NCBI GenBank assembly: GCA_016748015.1
Contig: JAAOMT010000046.1
Location: 583,779 to 647,778, forward strand
Length of the DNA: 64,000 nt
Direction of reading: 5' to 3'
Source of the DNA: Geosiphon pyriformis
Taxonomy: Eukaryota; Glomeromycota; Glomeromycetes; Archaeosporales; Geosiphonaceae
Part shown: piece after piece, positions 33,490-44,859 of the stretch
Layout: each line of letters opens with the position of its first letter
How positions within the stretch are numbered: the first letter of the stretch is position 1
Notes under the pieces: generated by a model
Told to the model about the DNA's origin: nothing
Databases searched by the model: none
What the model saw: the letters and a program-made list of their open reading frames with translations, nothing else
Made by a program: the position numbers and the translations under genes

Positions 33490-35040
33490 TTGTATTCTCC
33501 AAGCGATGAATGCAAATCATGCCTGATCTATTACAGAGATTGGGAACCAATTAGTTTGATACCCAGAGAAGAATTGAAAGAAGTACAGAAGTCTTTTGAG
33601 AATAAACCACCTGAGATCCAATTACTAATTGTAGAACAAAAAGAACCCTCCCCAGAAGAAAAAAAAATAGACATTGAAAATTTGCTGGCTAAAAATAGCC
33701 CAGTTATCTTCAAAGAAAGTAATATCCCTAGATGTACCCATGTAATACAACACACCATCACCACCAGAGAAACTTGACCCATCTATTTGAAGTCTTATCA
33801 ATCTAATCGGTGCAATGATGAGTTTATCAAGAAAGAGATAAACCAGATGAAAGAACTTGGATTCATACAAGAAACCAAGAGTGAATGGGCTTTTCCAGTT
33901 GTAGTGGTATCCAAGAAAGATGGAACACTATGCTTCTGTGTCGACTACCACCAATTAAATGCCATTACTGAAAGAGACATGTACCCACTTCCCAAGATTA
34001 ATACAATGTTAGATTAATTCAAAGATGCTGCTTTCTTCTTAACCATTGACTTAACTGCTGGATTCTGGCAAGTAGAAATGGATCCAAAAAGCAAAAAGAA
34101 AACTGCCTTCATTACCAAGTATGGTATCTATGAATTCACAGTCATGTCTTTTGGTCTCACCAACGCCCCTTCCACCTTTCAATGCTTAATGGATAAAGTA
34201 TTTGAATCAGTCAAGGAAAACTTTGTTCTAGTCTATTTGGATGACATAATGATATACTCAAAAATCTGGGATGAACACCTGGAACATTTGCAAAAGGTTT
34301 TTGACCTCCTTAGAAATGCTGGCCTCAAGATCAACCCAATCAAATCTTTCTTTGGAAGACAATCCATCCAGTTCCTTGGTCATCTTATCACAAAAGATAG
34401 AATCTTTCCTGACCCAGCCAAAGTTGAAAAAGTCCAAAACATTAAACAACCAATGAACATTCATGAACTATGCTCTTTTCTTGGTTTGGCCTCTTATTAT
34501 CGCAAATTTGTCAAGGATTTCTCCAAAATCACCTCTTCTCTCAATCAGCTACTCAGGAAAAATGTCAATTACTATTGGGGAACACATTAGCAAAAAGTCT
34601 TTGAAACTTTAAAGGAAAAACTGGTTACAGAACCCATCCTCAAGCAACCTGATTTAGATCAACTCTTTATCCTTCACACTAATGCATCTGGCTTTGGACT
34701 TGGTGCTGTTCTCTCCCAGAAAGATGAAGATGGCAAAGAACATGTCATAGCCTATGCCAGTAGAACTTTTTCCCCAGCAGAACAGAACTATTCAGTTACT
34801 GAACAAGAATGTTTAGCAGTAGTATGGTCTACCAGTTACTGGAGTAAGTATCTTCTTGGTGTGAAGTTTTTGGTAGTAACAGATCACCAAGCTTTGGTTT
34901 GGCTGCACAACAAAAAGAGGCTAGAACACAAATGGATAACTCACTGAATACTCCACTTGGATGAATTAGACTATAATATTCAACATCACAAAGGAGCTAA
35001 TCATCAAAACGCTGATGCTTTTTCTAGACTTATTATCTAG
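33490..35040 (+). pseudogene. Element B reverse transcriptase and RNase H
   Basis: The pol N-terminal spacer is 33490-33777. RT starts with MKELGFIQETKSEWAFPVVV and CFCVDYHQLN (33787-34017). A TAA at 34015 is followed in frame by LTIDLTAGFWQVEMD, SFGLTNAPSTFQ, the YLDD catalytic box (34240-34251) and FLGLASYYRKFVKDFSKI. RNase H: LHTNASGFGLGAVLSQ has Asn (34681-34683) where the first catalytic Asp is expected (copy E keeps GAT at 52532). AYASRTFSPAEQNYS, TDHQALVWL and NADAFSRL follow, ending TAG 35038. Breaks are TAG 34588 and TGA at about 34946. Confidence 0.85.
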
Positions 35041-35099
35041 TAACAGAACAACTCTCTCAAACCAAACCAACTTAATTATTAGTAATTTCCCCTTTTTGA

Positions 35100-36342
35100 C
35101 AAACATGATAATGGACTTGGACAACTACTCTGTCTTAATGGAATTTTTGGGTAAAGAACAATACCCACTGAAATACACATGACAACAAAGAGAACATTTG
35201 TGCAAACAATCAAATTTCTATTTGATTTGCCAGAACCAACTTTATAAAAGAAATAGAAAAGATTCTGACCGCCTCCAGAGAGTCATCAAATTTGAAGAAA
35301 GAGAAATTGTGATCTACAATATGTACACTGATCCATTAGCTGGACACTTTGGAAAAACAAAAACAATTCAGAAAACTCTAGCTTACTATTATTGGCCTAC
35401 CTTGGAAAAAGACATTACTGGATACATCAAAACCTGTAATATCTGCCAAAAAAAATATTCATCCAATCTTTGTTGGTCAACCCTTTGACAGAATTGGTAT
35501 AGATGTTGTTGGACCTTTAACAATAACTCCTAATGGCAACAGATACATTATCACAGCTACCAACTATCTTACAAAGTGGGTAGAAGCAAGAGCCACTCCA
35601 GACTAAACAGCAGTCTCAATAGCCAATTTCATTTATGAAGATATCATTTGTTGCCATGGCTGCCCCAAAAAATTTTTATCTGACAGAGGAAGAGCTTTTC
35701 TTAGTACACTTGTTGAAAAACTTTGCAGAAAAATGGGAATACATCACAAACTTTTCTCTTCTTATCACTCCCAAACAAATGGCCTAGTGGAACATTTTAA
35801 TAGAACACTATGTGAAACCCTAGCCAAAACCAGCAAAGAAACAAACTTATGGAACAAAGTACTGTCTTCAGCTTTGTTTGCTTATAGAACTGTGAATTAT
35901 GACATAACAAGTTATGAATCCTTTTATCTACTCTATGGACGAATAGCAACCCTACCAATAGAAACTGACATTGAAACAATACCCTTTAAAGAAATAACAA
36001 TAGGGAATTACAAAGACATTTTGCAAAGAAGACTTGATACCATTCTTGACTCATTAGTAGAAGCATGGATAATTGCCTTTGAAAAGATAAAACAATTCCA
36101 AGAGAAGCTTAAGAAAAAAAAAACATATAAAACACCTTCCTTAAGTGTTGGTGACTTAGTTTTAGAATACCGTTCAGACAGAGACAATGTCTATAGTGAT
36201 AAATTCTCTAGCTGGTGGAAAGGACCCTTTATAGTCAACAAAGTTTTGAACAATGGTTCTTATATTTTATAAGATTAATATGGAACAATCTTCAATGATT
36301 ACTCTGTTCATGACACACGATTCAAGAAATATCACAAATGAC
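35100..36342 (+). pseudogene. Element B integrase
   Basis: Zinc-binding domain: DPLAGHFGKTKTIQ...YYYWPTLEKDI...CNICQKK (35330-35450). The core has FDRIGIDVVGPL with catalytic Asp, NYLTKWVEARATPD, SDRGRAF with the second Asp, and NGLVEHFNRTL with the Glu, so the triad is intact. FAYRTVNYD and LLYGRIATLPIE follow, and the C-terminal part is VGDLVLEYRSDRD...WWKGPFIVNKVLNNGSYIL (to 36272). In-frame TAA codons at about 35605, 36270 and 36276 would be CAA before mutation. The last recognisable residues are HDTRFKKYHK, stop at about 36340. Frame changes near 35450 break it. Confidence 0.85.
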
Positions 36343-36442
36343 TTGATTGGTTATCTGTTGTGGTAATACTGACCTAAATGATCAACAAAAATCAGATATA
36401 AATAAATGTACCATTCCCAAAACAAAGATATCTTCAATTGAC

Positions 36443-37099
36443 ATGAACAATTATTTCCTAAATCAAAACATTCAAAATGCTTTCTACACTCTCCATAAGT
36501 ACTGGATCAAAAATTATCCAAATGCTACTTTGACCATTGGAAAACAAACCACCATAACTGATAACAGTAGAACACATACTGTTATTAGACCAAAAAAAAC
36601 CACTACCAGAAGAGAAAGAATTGGTAGCAAAATGGATAAGTATTTGCTGGAAAGCATAACAGCAGCAATACTTATACCTTCCATAACAATTGAAAAAACG
36701 ATTAAGAAAATCTTGCCCATAGACAAAAACTTGTCATATAGAAAACAACTAGAACTCTATAGTCATTTTGGTGAAATCATAGAAGAAATGAAGCTCATAA
36801 AGAAAACAACTTCAGAGATACAAGTGGAAATTTTAAGCATTATATGTTTAGATGTTCCAAGAGTTTTGATCATTGCAAGAAGAGCCAAAACTCTTATACA
36901 AAGATTTGGTCTCTTGGATACAAAGCTTATTTCATCTCAAGTACTATACACTCTATCCACAAAAGACTTCAACAAACTAGTTAGTTTTGAGTTAGACAAA
37001 ACTCTTCAATTAGAATACCCTATAAATAGCTTGATTTCGCCAGAGCTTAATCTCTTTGAAGAGGATGATGTTATGGTTGAAACCCATAATTTTTATTAG
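36443..37099 (+). CDS. Element B 3' ORF (unknown protein between integrase and LTR)
   Basis: An open ORF of 218 codons from ATG 36443. The same frame is open from 36347 if a non-ATG start is allowed. It ends TAG 37097-37099, 31 bases inside the 3' LTR. It is basic, with helical stretches: PKKTTTRRERIG, KKILPIDKNLSYRKQLELYS, IIEEMKLIKKTTSEIQVEI, RRAKTLIQRFGLLDTKL, LYTLSTKDFNKLVSFELDK, SPELNLFEEDD. No signal peptide, membrane helix or known domain. The final codons GAAGAGGATGA act as polypurine tract next to the LTR. Its position matches the 3' ORFs of A, D and F, and its C-terminal half shows faint similarity (A-x2-L-x2-RF...LS-x-F-x-KL). A decayed copy ends at 55498 in E. Confidence 0.7.
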   Translation: MNNYFLNQNIQNAFYTLHKYWIKNYPNATLTIGKQTTITDNSRTHTVIRPKKTTTRRERIGSKMDKYLLESITAAILIPSITIEKTIKKILPIDKNLSYRKQLELYSHFGEIIEEMKLIKKTTSEIQVEILSIICLDVPRVLIIARRAKTLIQRFGLLDTKLISSQVLYTLSTKDFNKLVSFELDKTLQLEYPINSLISPELNLFEEDDVMVETHNFY

Positions 37100-37719
37100 T
37101 TATCACATGTATTAGCCACTGATGTTATATAATTAGTCACTCTATTTTTAGATAGTAATCATTGACCTGATCAATAACCTGACTGTTGACCTGGTCATTG
37201 ATTACTTTCATTAGCTATATAAGTGATGAGTTTCTTAGCTGTAGAAAATCATCTCTCAGACAAGAATCAAATAAATAAAAATAACAACTTTCAATCACTC
37301 TCTTATTGCTAATTTCCTTTTCCTTACCTTCAAGTATCTAAACATCTTAGGATAAAAGATTACTTGTTGGCTTTTTCCTATTTGAATAATTATAGTATTT
37401 AAAGACTATTTGTATAAACATGACTGAAAAGCACAAGTTGATACCTGATATTGAATTCTAAGAGTGCTGATGTAAAGGCATAGAATTAATACCAGCAGTG
37501 ATCAATTTTTGACAGTACAGACTATCCCTTTACTTTCAGATTCTCTTGTTACCTTTTGAAAAGAATAGCAACTAAGATATTTTATGAGATTGATTTCACA
37601 CATTGAATCCATACTTATTCAATTCACTTATTGAAGTTAAATCTCCTTTGATTATTTCCATCACTCTACAATCTTGTTCTTTCTTGCTATCCATTAGCTT
37701 ATTATTCCAACCTGTAATA
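37069..37719 (+). repeat. 3' LTR of element B
   Basis: Starts TGTTATGGTTGAAACCC and ends CCTGTAATA (CA mutated to TA). 651 bp; shorter than the 5' LTR mostly through fewer 12-base units. Followed by GTAT and the remainder of the element D LTR. Confidence 0.92.
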
Positions 37720-38494
37720 GTATAGTGGTAATGTTTGGTGCTCTAGCTTTAGGTTATCTTTTAAAATTGTCTGCTTTTTCTGCCATGTCAGTGTTATCAG
37801 TCTCTAAAGATCTATTTCTGGCTGTGAATTTATCCATTGAGTTCTTTGGTTATAAGGCACAGAGTTTGTCTTTCAATGTTTTCTGTAAATGTGAACTTTC
37901 TTCTCTGCACTAACAAGCATAGTTGTTAGGGTCTGGCATTGTTTTTTTGCCCTTCTAATAAGCTACCAAGATAATATTAATATCCAAAACTTAAGGGAAG
38001 CTTCCTTTTTTTACCAGACTATCACAAAGTCTATTCCAAGACAATCAATTTTTCTATATTGCCAATGACATCTGTCCCAGAACAAAAATAGGAAATACTG
38101 ATTTTAATTTCAGTTAAAATCTGTAAGATTGGAGAACATGAATTGGTGAATTGGATTTGGTTTTGATAATTTATTGTATTTCAGACTATGGATATATGAT
38201 AAGTATATTACAAAGTAAAATTTATTCTTAACTAACTGTCTGACTTTTCAATTTCTACAACTACTTGCTTTTATATATTCTTTTGGTTTTACAAAATTGC
38301 TTTTAATTGCTTCATTATTGCTAGCTATTGCTCATTATTGCTAACTATTGCTTATTATTGCTAGCTATTACTTGTGTTTATTAGCTATTGCTTGTGTTTG
38401 CTCTGTGTTATCTCGAGTTGTACCTTATTTTTCTTGTTATGTTTCTTTGTTACATTTTTTCATAGCTTTTTGGTTTTTTTCTACTTGGATAACA
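37720..38494 (-). repeat. Element D left (3') LTR, main part
   Basis: Continues the 30034-30058 fragment. Aligns with 46527-47402 but lacks about 92 bases that are present at about 46882-46975 in the right LTR. Includes a degenerate array of TTATTGCTAGCTATTGC units at about 38300-38400. Ends GGATAACA. Confidence 0.88.
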
Positions 38495-38508
38495 TTATCT
38501 CTTCCTTT

Positions 38509-39114
38509 TTAAAATTGAGCTTCTGTGAAATCATCTATTTTAGCTAAGTTTGTGTTTTCTGTAAAGAACTCGAATGTTGCCTTTAGTATTGTTTTTTGTA
38601 GAACTTCAAATTGGGTGTTTGTCATCCATCCTATGTTGTTGACTGTGATAGTTTTCAGAGTTTTGTCTAGTAGTACCATTGGACAGTGTTTAAATGCTGA
38701 ATATAGTCAGTATGTTGCTTTGTAGTATAAGTTTAAGTTGTTTCTTCCCACAAATTCTTTTACTTGTCTGTGAGCTTCTTTGTTGATTGTTCAACAGTTA
38801 AGATCTTCATATGGGCTATCTAATCCTAATTATAATCCAATTTTAAATAGCCAATAGACAAGTGAAAGTTTTTTTTTTCATTTTTTTGCATTTTCAGGTG
38901 TTCATTCTTTTGTTACCAGCTCTGCTGTTTGCCTATTCAGACTCTCTCTTATTTTCTCAATTCTTACCCAATACAGTTTTATTTCTGTCATCTTTCCCTT
39001 CTCCTTAGCTGTGTCAGGTCCTATCTTTGCCATATCCCTTTTTCTTTTTCTTTCATAAGAATAGATTTGCTTGTAAGGATGGGACAGCTTAGTTCTAATT
39101 AAACTCTTGTCCAT
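38509..39114 (-). pseudogene. Element D 3' ORF, homologous to the element A 3' ORF
   Basis: Minus strand, stop TAA 38509-38511. Reading 5' to 3': KRKRDMAKIG, KMTEIKLYW, LVTKE, TGA (TGG in A), then RQVKEFVGRNNL, a TGA where A has the Trp of YWLYMGF, SAFKHCPMVLLDKTL, MTNTQFEVLQKTIL and LAKIDDFTEAQF. The order and spacing match the A ORF. The polypurine tract AAAAAGGAAGAGATAA follows immediately. Both internal stops are TGG-to-TGA changes. Confidence 0.65.
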
Positions 39115-39289
39115 CTCTTTCTTGCTCCTATTCCTGTATCATATCTTTTTTTTATCAATTGTGATTTCTATTTAAGCAGAAGATTGTTGAATTGCATCAA
39201 ACAGTTGTTTCAAAAGTTGTAGAATTTAATCTGAAAGATTTATGTTAAAAAAGATTCTATCATTTTTTTGTTGTTTTCTGGGTGGTATA

Positions 39290-40620
39290 TATATTTGAAT
39301 TTTCCAATTTAATTTGCTACATGTTGTCTATATTTTGATAATGATGATTGGTTCCAAATCTTGTGGTATATCTTCTGGTCTAATTAATAGAATTTGTGTT
39401 CCTAGTTGATGTACTGATGACAATGACTGTTGTTTCACATGATAAATTTTTAATTGATTTCCATAAGCTACTTTCTTTAAAATTCTGTTTTCCAATTATA
39501 ATTTGTAAGCTCTATTTCCTAAAGCTTTGTGTATATAGAATGGGCCATCCCACTTTGGGTTGAACTTTCTGTTTCATTGTTTTTCTGCTTTTGTACAATA
39601 TAATAGTACTTGGTCTCCAATCTTAAATTTCATTGGTTGTTCAAGTAGGCAATTATCATGTCTTTTTTTTTTGTCGTTCTTGAGTATTACTAATATTGTC
39701 AGCTGCTATTCTATGATTGTTTTCTAATGTTTCCATTAGCTAATATATTTTTTGGTATAAGATATCTTCAAAATTTTTTTCGTTGATAATTTCTGTTGAG
39801 TAGGACATTATTTCTTGTTTAATAAATAACATTGCTTTTCTTCTATAGACTAATTCGAATAGTGTAAACTGTGTTGTATTTTGCTTTAATGTTTGATATG
39901 CAAAGAGTACTAAAGGTATAAATAAGTCCTATTTTTGTTTATTTTTGTAACTTATTTTTGCTAATGCTTCACATAATGTCCTGTTAAACCATTCTACCAG
40001 TTCATTTGTTTGTAGGTGATATGGTGATAATAGAAGTTGTTTTATACCAAAATGTTGATTTAATTCAGTTAACATAGTATTGACAAAATGTGTTCCTTGG
40101 TCCAACAACAGTTCTTTTGAGCATCTATATCTGTATATTAGATCTTGGTGTATGAATTTGGCTACTGTTTTGGCGTTAGCTACTTGGATTGCTCTGGTTT
40201 CTGGCCATTTTGTAAGATAGTCTATGGTTACTACTATATAACAATTTTCTTTGGATGTAATTGAGAGAGGACCAACCAAATCAATCCCAATTCTATCAAA
40301 TGGATTTCCAACTGGAATGGGTCAAAGTGGTTCTGTTATTTTGGCTCCTCCCTTTTGCTGGCATGAGTCACAATTAAGAACATATTCGAAGATATCCTTA
40401 TACATTGTAGACCAATAGTATAGATTTGTTGTTCTTTCCAAAGTTATGTCTTTGTTGAAGTGTCCTGTAGTTGGATCGGAATGCATACTATATAATATAG
40501 CTTCTTTTTCACTGTCCTTGATCAATTGTTGTGGGGTGGTGTGGTTTTGTTGTTCTCAATAATAGAGTTGGCTATTTTAAATAAAGTAATTTTGTGTTTG
40601 TTCCATATGGTATTTTGTTT
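39290..40620 (-). pseudogene. Element D integrase
   Basis: Zinc region: MHSDPTTGHFNK...YYWSTMYKDIFEYV, CDSCQQKGG (40322-40525). Core (39929-40279): VGPLSITSKENCYIVV, DYLTKWPETRAI, LLLDQGTHFVN with the second Asp, NELVEWFNRTLCEAL with Glu. The N-terminal FDRIGID precedes it. The C-terminal domain is in fragments at 39290-39700 on the minus strand (CxxE...KWDGPFYIHK-type). Several stops. Confidence 0.75.
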
Positions 40621-42200
40621 CTGTTAAGATAATATCTCTTTGAAATATAGTGTCAATAGATACTGATGTAATTGCTAATAAGTAAGTATATCCATGGGTT
40701 TGAGATTAGGTTTGTGGTATCCCCAACAAACTGTTGGCATTGGTGTTCTTGAATTCTTTCTTGTAGTAAATCTTGAGTGGGAATTGTTGTAGATAAGTAC
40801 TCCATCTTACATATTTTCCTTTCAACTATGGGTTATTGAGTAACCAGATGAGTCTCTTATGATCAGTATATAGGTCAAATGGTTGCCTGAGGTAGTGTTT
40901 CCATGTTTGTATGGCCCAATAAATAGCAAGGGATTTTAAATCTGTTGTGCTATATATTTTTTCTGCTAAGCTGGTACTGCGACTGGTGTAAGCAATTGAA
41001 TGTTCTCTTCTGTCTGGTCTTATTTGTAATAATACAGTTTCTAGTGCATTTTTTGATGTATCTGTAGTAACAATGAATCATTTGGTGAAGTTAGGATAAA
41101 TCAGTATTGGAGATGTAATTAATTGCTGTTTAAGATAGTTGAAGACTTTTTGTTGCCCTTCCTTTTACAAATATGGTATGTATTTTGATAACAAGTGATG
41201 AAGGGGTTTTGTGATAGTTAAGAATTCTTTGACAAATTGGCAGTAGTATCTAGCCAGTCTTAAAAATCTTTATAGCTCTCATAGGTTGATTGGGACTGGA
41301 AAATTCTTGACCTTTTGGATTTTGTTTAGGTCAGATTTTACTCTGTCTTTGCCGATCACATGTTCTAAGAATTTCAGTTTGGTTTTTCTAAAGAAGCATT
41401 TATCAGGATTGAGTTTTAATCCAGCATCTCAAAGGTGTTCGAAGATTTGTTACAAGTAGAGCAAATGTTTGTCGAATGTTTCTGAGAAGACATTGGTATC
41501 GTCTAAGTATACTATGACTGATTTTCATAAGATGTTGAAATGTAGCAGGAGTATTGCACAGTCTAAAAGGCATTACATTGAATTCAAAATTTCTGTCTCA
41601 GGTAGTGAATGCCATTTTCTCTTTATCTTTCAGGTTCATTTCGACTTGTTAATATCTACTGGCCAGATCTAGGAATAAAAACCATTTCTTTTTTTCTAAG
41701 TTGTCTAGGATTTCTTAGATAAGAGGAGTGGAATAGCTATCTCCTCAGGTAACACTATTTAATTTTCAGTATTCATGCAGAATCATACCTTTCCATTTTT
41801 CTTGGTAACTAAGACTACTGGAGAGAACCAAAGGCTTAATGATTCTTTAATCAGTCTATTGTCAAGCATTCGTTGTACTTCCTGCTTAATCAGATTATTT
41901 CCAGATGGAAGTACTCAATAAGCTTGCTGCTTAATAGGTCAAGCATCTCTGGTGTCAATCTGGTGTTTCACAATGTTAGTGCACTCAAACTCATTTTTGC
42001 TGGCAAAAACATCGGCATATTGGTTCAATAGAATCTTAAGTTGCATTTGCTGTAAAGTGTTTAGGTTTTCCAAATTGAGTTTATTGATTTCTTTTGGTGT
42101 GAACAAGTAACTTTTTTTTTGGCAGGTTCTATACTTGTGAGGTAATGTCACAGAACAAGAACAATTGAGTGAAATCTGGAATGAGCTGAGGTTTTTCTGG
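40620..42200 (-). pseudogene. Element D reverse transcriptase and RNase H
   Basis: On the minus strand the RT lead-in is NQYADVFASKNEFECTNIVKHQID (41939-42151). RT itself is strongly decayed between 41200 and 41930, with LDDTNVFSETFDKHL visible at about 41465-41510 and FLRLARYYCQF-like residues near 41240. RNase H traces lie at 40800-41100 (ITTDTSKNALE-type). Too many stops to be functional. Confidence 0.65.
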
Positions 42201-42439
42201 ATTTTGAATATTTGAAGATATGGAACTAATGAGAGTTCTCTCAGGAATTTTGATAATGTCTTCAGTCAGATTGTAGATGAGAATTTTAAAGTGTTTATGA
42301 GCTTTGGCTGGTAAATACAGGTTAGCAATATTGGCTAATAAACAGATCTTAGAATTGGTCTCAAAGACTAGTGCTTGGTTCTAAATTTTTGAGAATATAC
42401 TGCTGATAAAAAGGGATGGAAATGATGGTATCAGTATAG

Positions 42440-42960
42440 ATAAGTTCTACCTGGTTACTATCCTTCTCTGTAAAATTGACTGTTATGTTTCCTTTTTTAC
42501 TTGAGCCAAACCCCTTGATTCCTCAGACAGTAAGACCTAATTCTTCTCAGATGATAACCAGAGCTAGTTGGGATATTTTGACTAAAGGTAGAAAGATGGC
42601 TTGGACAATTTTTTCATGAGATTCAATCTTGTAGAGTTTGTTTGAATTGTTTTGTAGTATCACGATAATGTTTCCCATATATTTAGCATTGATAATTTTT
42701 CCTTTTACATTGATTCCTTTCTTTGTAAGGCTCAATCTAAATGCTACTTGTATCATAGTGCTAATAGGAATTTCTAGCACTATTTTGAGATCTATTTTTA
42801 CCAGAGAATATGAGGCTATAATTATGGGTAATTGTCTAGGGTATCTTAATTCAAAATCTACATTGGTTTCATGTGCTTTTTCTGGGCATATTTCTTTGTT
42901 GTTGTTACTGTATCATTTTAATTCCAATTTTTTGGAAAGGTCAGGATACACAAGATATTG
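42440..42960 (-). pseudogene. Element D dUTPase
   Basis: Minus strand. Motif 2 RLSLTKKGINVKGK, motif 3 KIINAKYMGNIIVILQN, where the catalytic Asp is now Asn (GAT to AAT type), motif 4 HEKIVQAIFLPLVKI (all in 42547-42780), and motif 5 GIKGFGSS after a TGA at about 42520. Motif 1 is upstream near 42860-42890 (ETNVDFELRYPR). Same place in pol as in element A. Inactive by the Asp loss and stops. Confidence 0.72.
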
Positions 42961-43009
42961 TTCTATTTTGGTAGTCTGATTTGGCTCCTAAAATAACATG
43001 TTCTTGACA

Positions 43010-43770
43010 AGTAATTCCTCTTCTTTTTCAGGCTCAGGTAATTTGGTGATTGGATATAGGATTTTGGAAAGCAGGTTGAACATGAGATCACACTTGTTAC
43101 AATATTGAAAGTGGCAAGGAATTAAGCAGTAATCGCATAGTTTGGTATTTAGATCAACTAGCTACTGTTTTTGCTCTTCTTGGGTCAGGCCAATTCTTGA
43201 TATTGGTTCTAAAATACATCAGAATCATTTGTAAAGAAATTATCTGCAGGGTAGTCAGGTCTATTATATTTGGGCATCCAAGAGTTGTCTTTGATTTCTC
43301 ATATTTCTTCGGACATGGCACTTTTAGCTTTGGTGCTTACTATTCTCCAAATTTCGTGATTATTGTGTGAATAGCCATCAAGCCTATTGAGTGTTTATTT
43401 CCAAGTGTCCTCGATGGGAGTTCTCTTTTGTACTCAATTGTTGATTAATATGGTGTACTGACAAGTCTTGTCACATGTTCCTCCTCTGTTAGGCACATTA
43501 TTCCAGAGTCCTTCATTGGGCAGAATCTTGCCACATGCAAGGCATGGTGTGTTATCCCACTTGCCTTGTTATTTTAGTCATCCAAATCTTTTCAGTAAAC
43601 AAAATCTGCAGTAGTATTTGGTAATGGTGGGCAATTCTTCATTGTCTTCGATACATGTACCTATAGTGAATAGCTTCTTTCCACAATTGACACATATTAG
43701 TCTTAGAGGTTGGTAAAATAAATTTTTTTGGTCCGAGGTTACATATCCTAGTGATGACAATTGGAGTTCT
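43010..43770 (-). pseudogene. Element D Cys-rich segment between protease and dUTPase
   Basis: Minus strand, best piece 43578-43760: LICVNCGKKLFTIGTC and YYCRFC. Further on PCLACGKILPNEGLWNN (about 43500-43550), CDKTCQY (about 43460), then CDYCLIPCHFQYCNKCDLMF (about 43080-43140). The same motif order is seen in element A at 15585-16450. Probably zinc-binding; no known name. Confidence 0.6.
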
Positions 43771-43899
43771 TCTTTGGCTCTGCCTTTTTTTTTTTTTTTC
43801 AGGTTGGTGGTAGTTTAGTTTGATAATTATTCATCCATAAAACCTAATAGATCTTGATGGTCAGTGGTAATGGTGCATCTTCAAATTCAATAAGAGGTT

Positions 43900-44506
43900 C
43901 CTTAGTATATTGGGTTTTAAAGTGTCCGCACATAGCTGGGACTCAGGCATACTGTCCATTAAACATGAGTTAAAGTTCTTGGGCGCTCTAGTCGAGAGTA
44001 GCATTGGCTTTTGACAACCAATCATTTCCTACCAGAGCTTGATATTGAGTAGCTTCCATGATGAGTACCTTAGTAGGGATCTGAATTCCATTAATCTCAA
44101 AGGGGAAGTTGTCAATTTCTTCTATTGGGGTTTTTGTGTTTCCATCCACTATAATGATCCAGGCAGTAGCAGCACGGTCTACTCAGTGACTTAGTTGGTC
44201 CATAAACTGCTTCGTGATTATGCTATCAGCTGATCCACTATCTAGGATTAATTTAATGTCTATTCTTCCAACTCTGACATCAGTGTATAGGGCCGTTATT
44301 AGTTTATCTTGATTGATGGCTGCTCCATTAAAAAGGCTATGGGTGTTTAAATTATTAATGTCAAAAAGAAATATGGCAGCTAGAGTGGTGTCCTCAATAA
44401 TAGTAACTGGTGGGATATTACTTTTTGTTGGCTTGGAAGGTTGGGAGATTTGTTCTATATCCCTCTCTTCCACAGGTATAGATTTATCAAAGCTTTGGTC
44501 TTCCAT
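43900..44506 (-). pseudogene. Element D aspartic protease
   Basis: The ORF at 44183-44506 ends ITALYTDVRVG...IKLILDSGSADSIITKQFMDQL with the catalytic Asp-Ser-Gly intact, unlike A, B and E. After a TGA (about 44186) the frame goes on through VDRAATAWIIV, KTPIEEIDNFPFEI, ALVGNDWLSKAN and LDWSAQEL to about 43970. The N-terminal part is an acidic linker with IEQISQPSKPTKS. Confidence 0.72.
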
Positions 44507-44859
44507 AAGACTGAAGTAGAAGGCTTGATTCAGGTATCTGGTTGGTGCTGGTTGAAATTGGGCAGGACTGCAAGGGATTGGTCGAGATGATCCACTGTTA
44601 ATTTGTGCCTGATTGTTGTTGGAATTCCTCTATCCTTGATTATAGTCTATGGCTCAAGATTTGGGCTGGCTGTAAGGAGAAGTTTGATAGTGAGAGATTG
44701 TTTGTGTTATTGGTGATGGTTAATAATAATTTCAGAGCAGTAGTTGAGTATATGGGACTTGTTGTACATGGGGCAGTTGATTTTAAGGTATAGAATATTG
44801 AAATACCATGTTTTGCTAATATCTTGGTTGCTGATATTAGTTTCTTTGAGTTTGGTTCA

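Larger units (their letters stand above)
30059..37719 (+). mobile_element. Gypsy element B, youngest copy of the C/E family
   Basis: A complete element with LTRs 30059-30750 (692 bp) and 37069-37719 (651 bp). Flanks are GTAT at 30055-30058 and GTAT at 37720-37723. Order: PBS, gag with CCHC, protease, RT, RNase H, integrase, 3' ORF. No dUTPase was seen. It is the least decayed Gypsy copy and the best guide to reading C and E, but it still has many stops in gag and pol. It sits in the left LTR of element D. Confidence 0.92.

Noticed and set aside
36443-37099. Element B 3' ORF as an env gene
   Set aside because: Position fits, but no signal peptide, no transmembrane helix and no cysteine pattern of a surface glycoprotein were seen.
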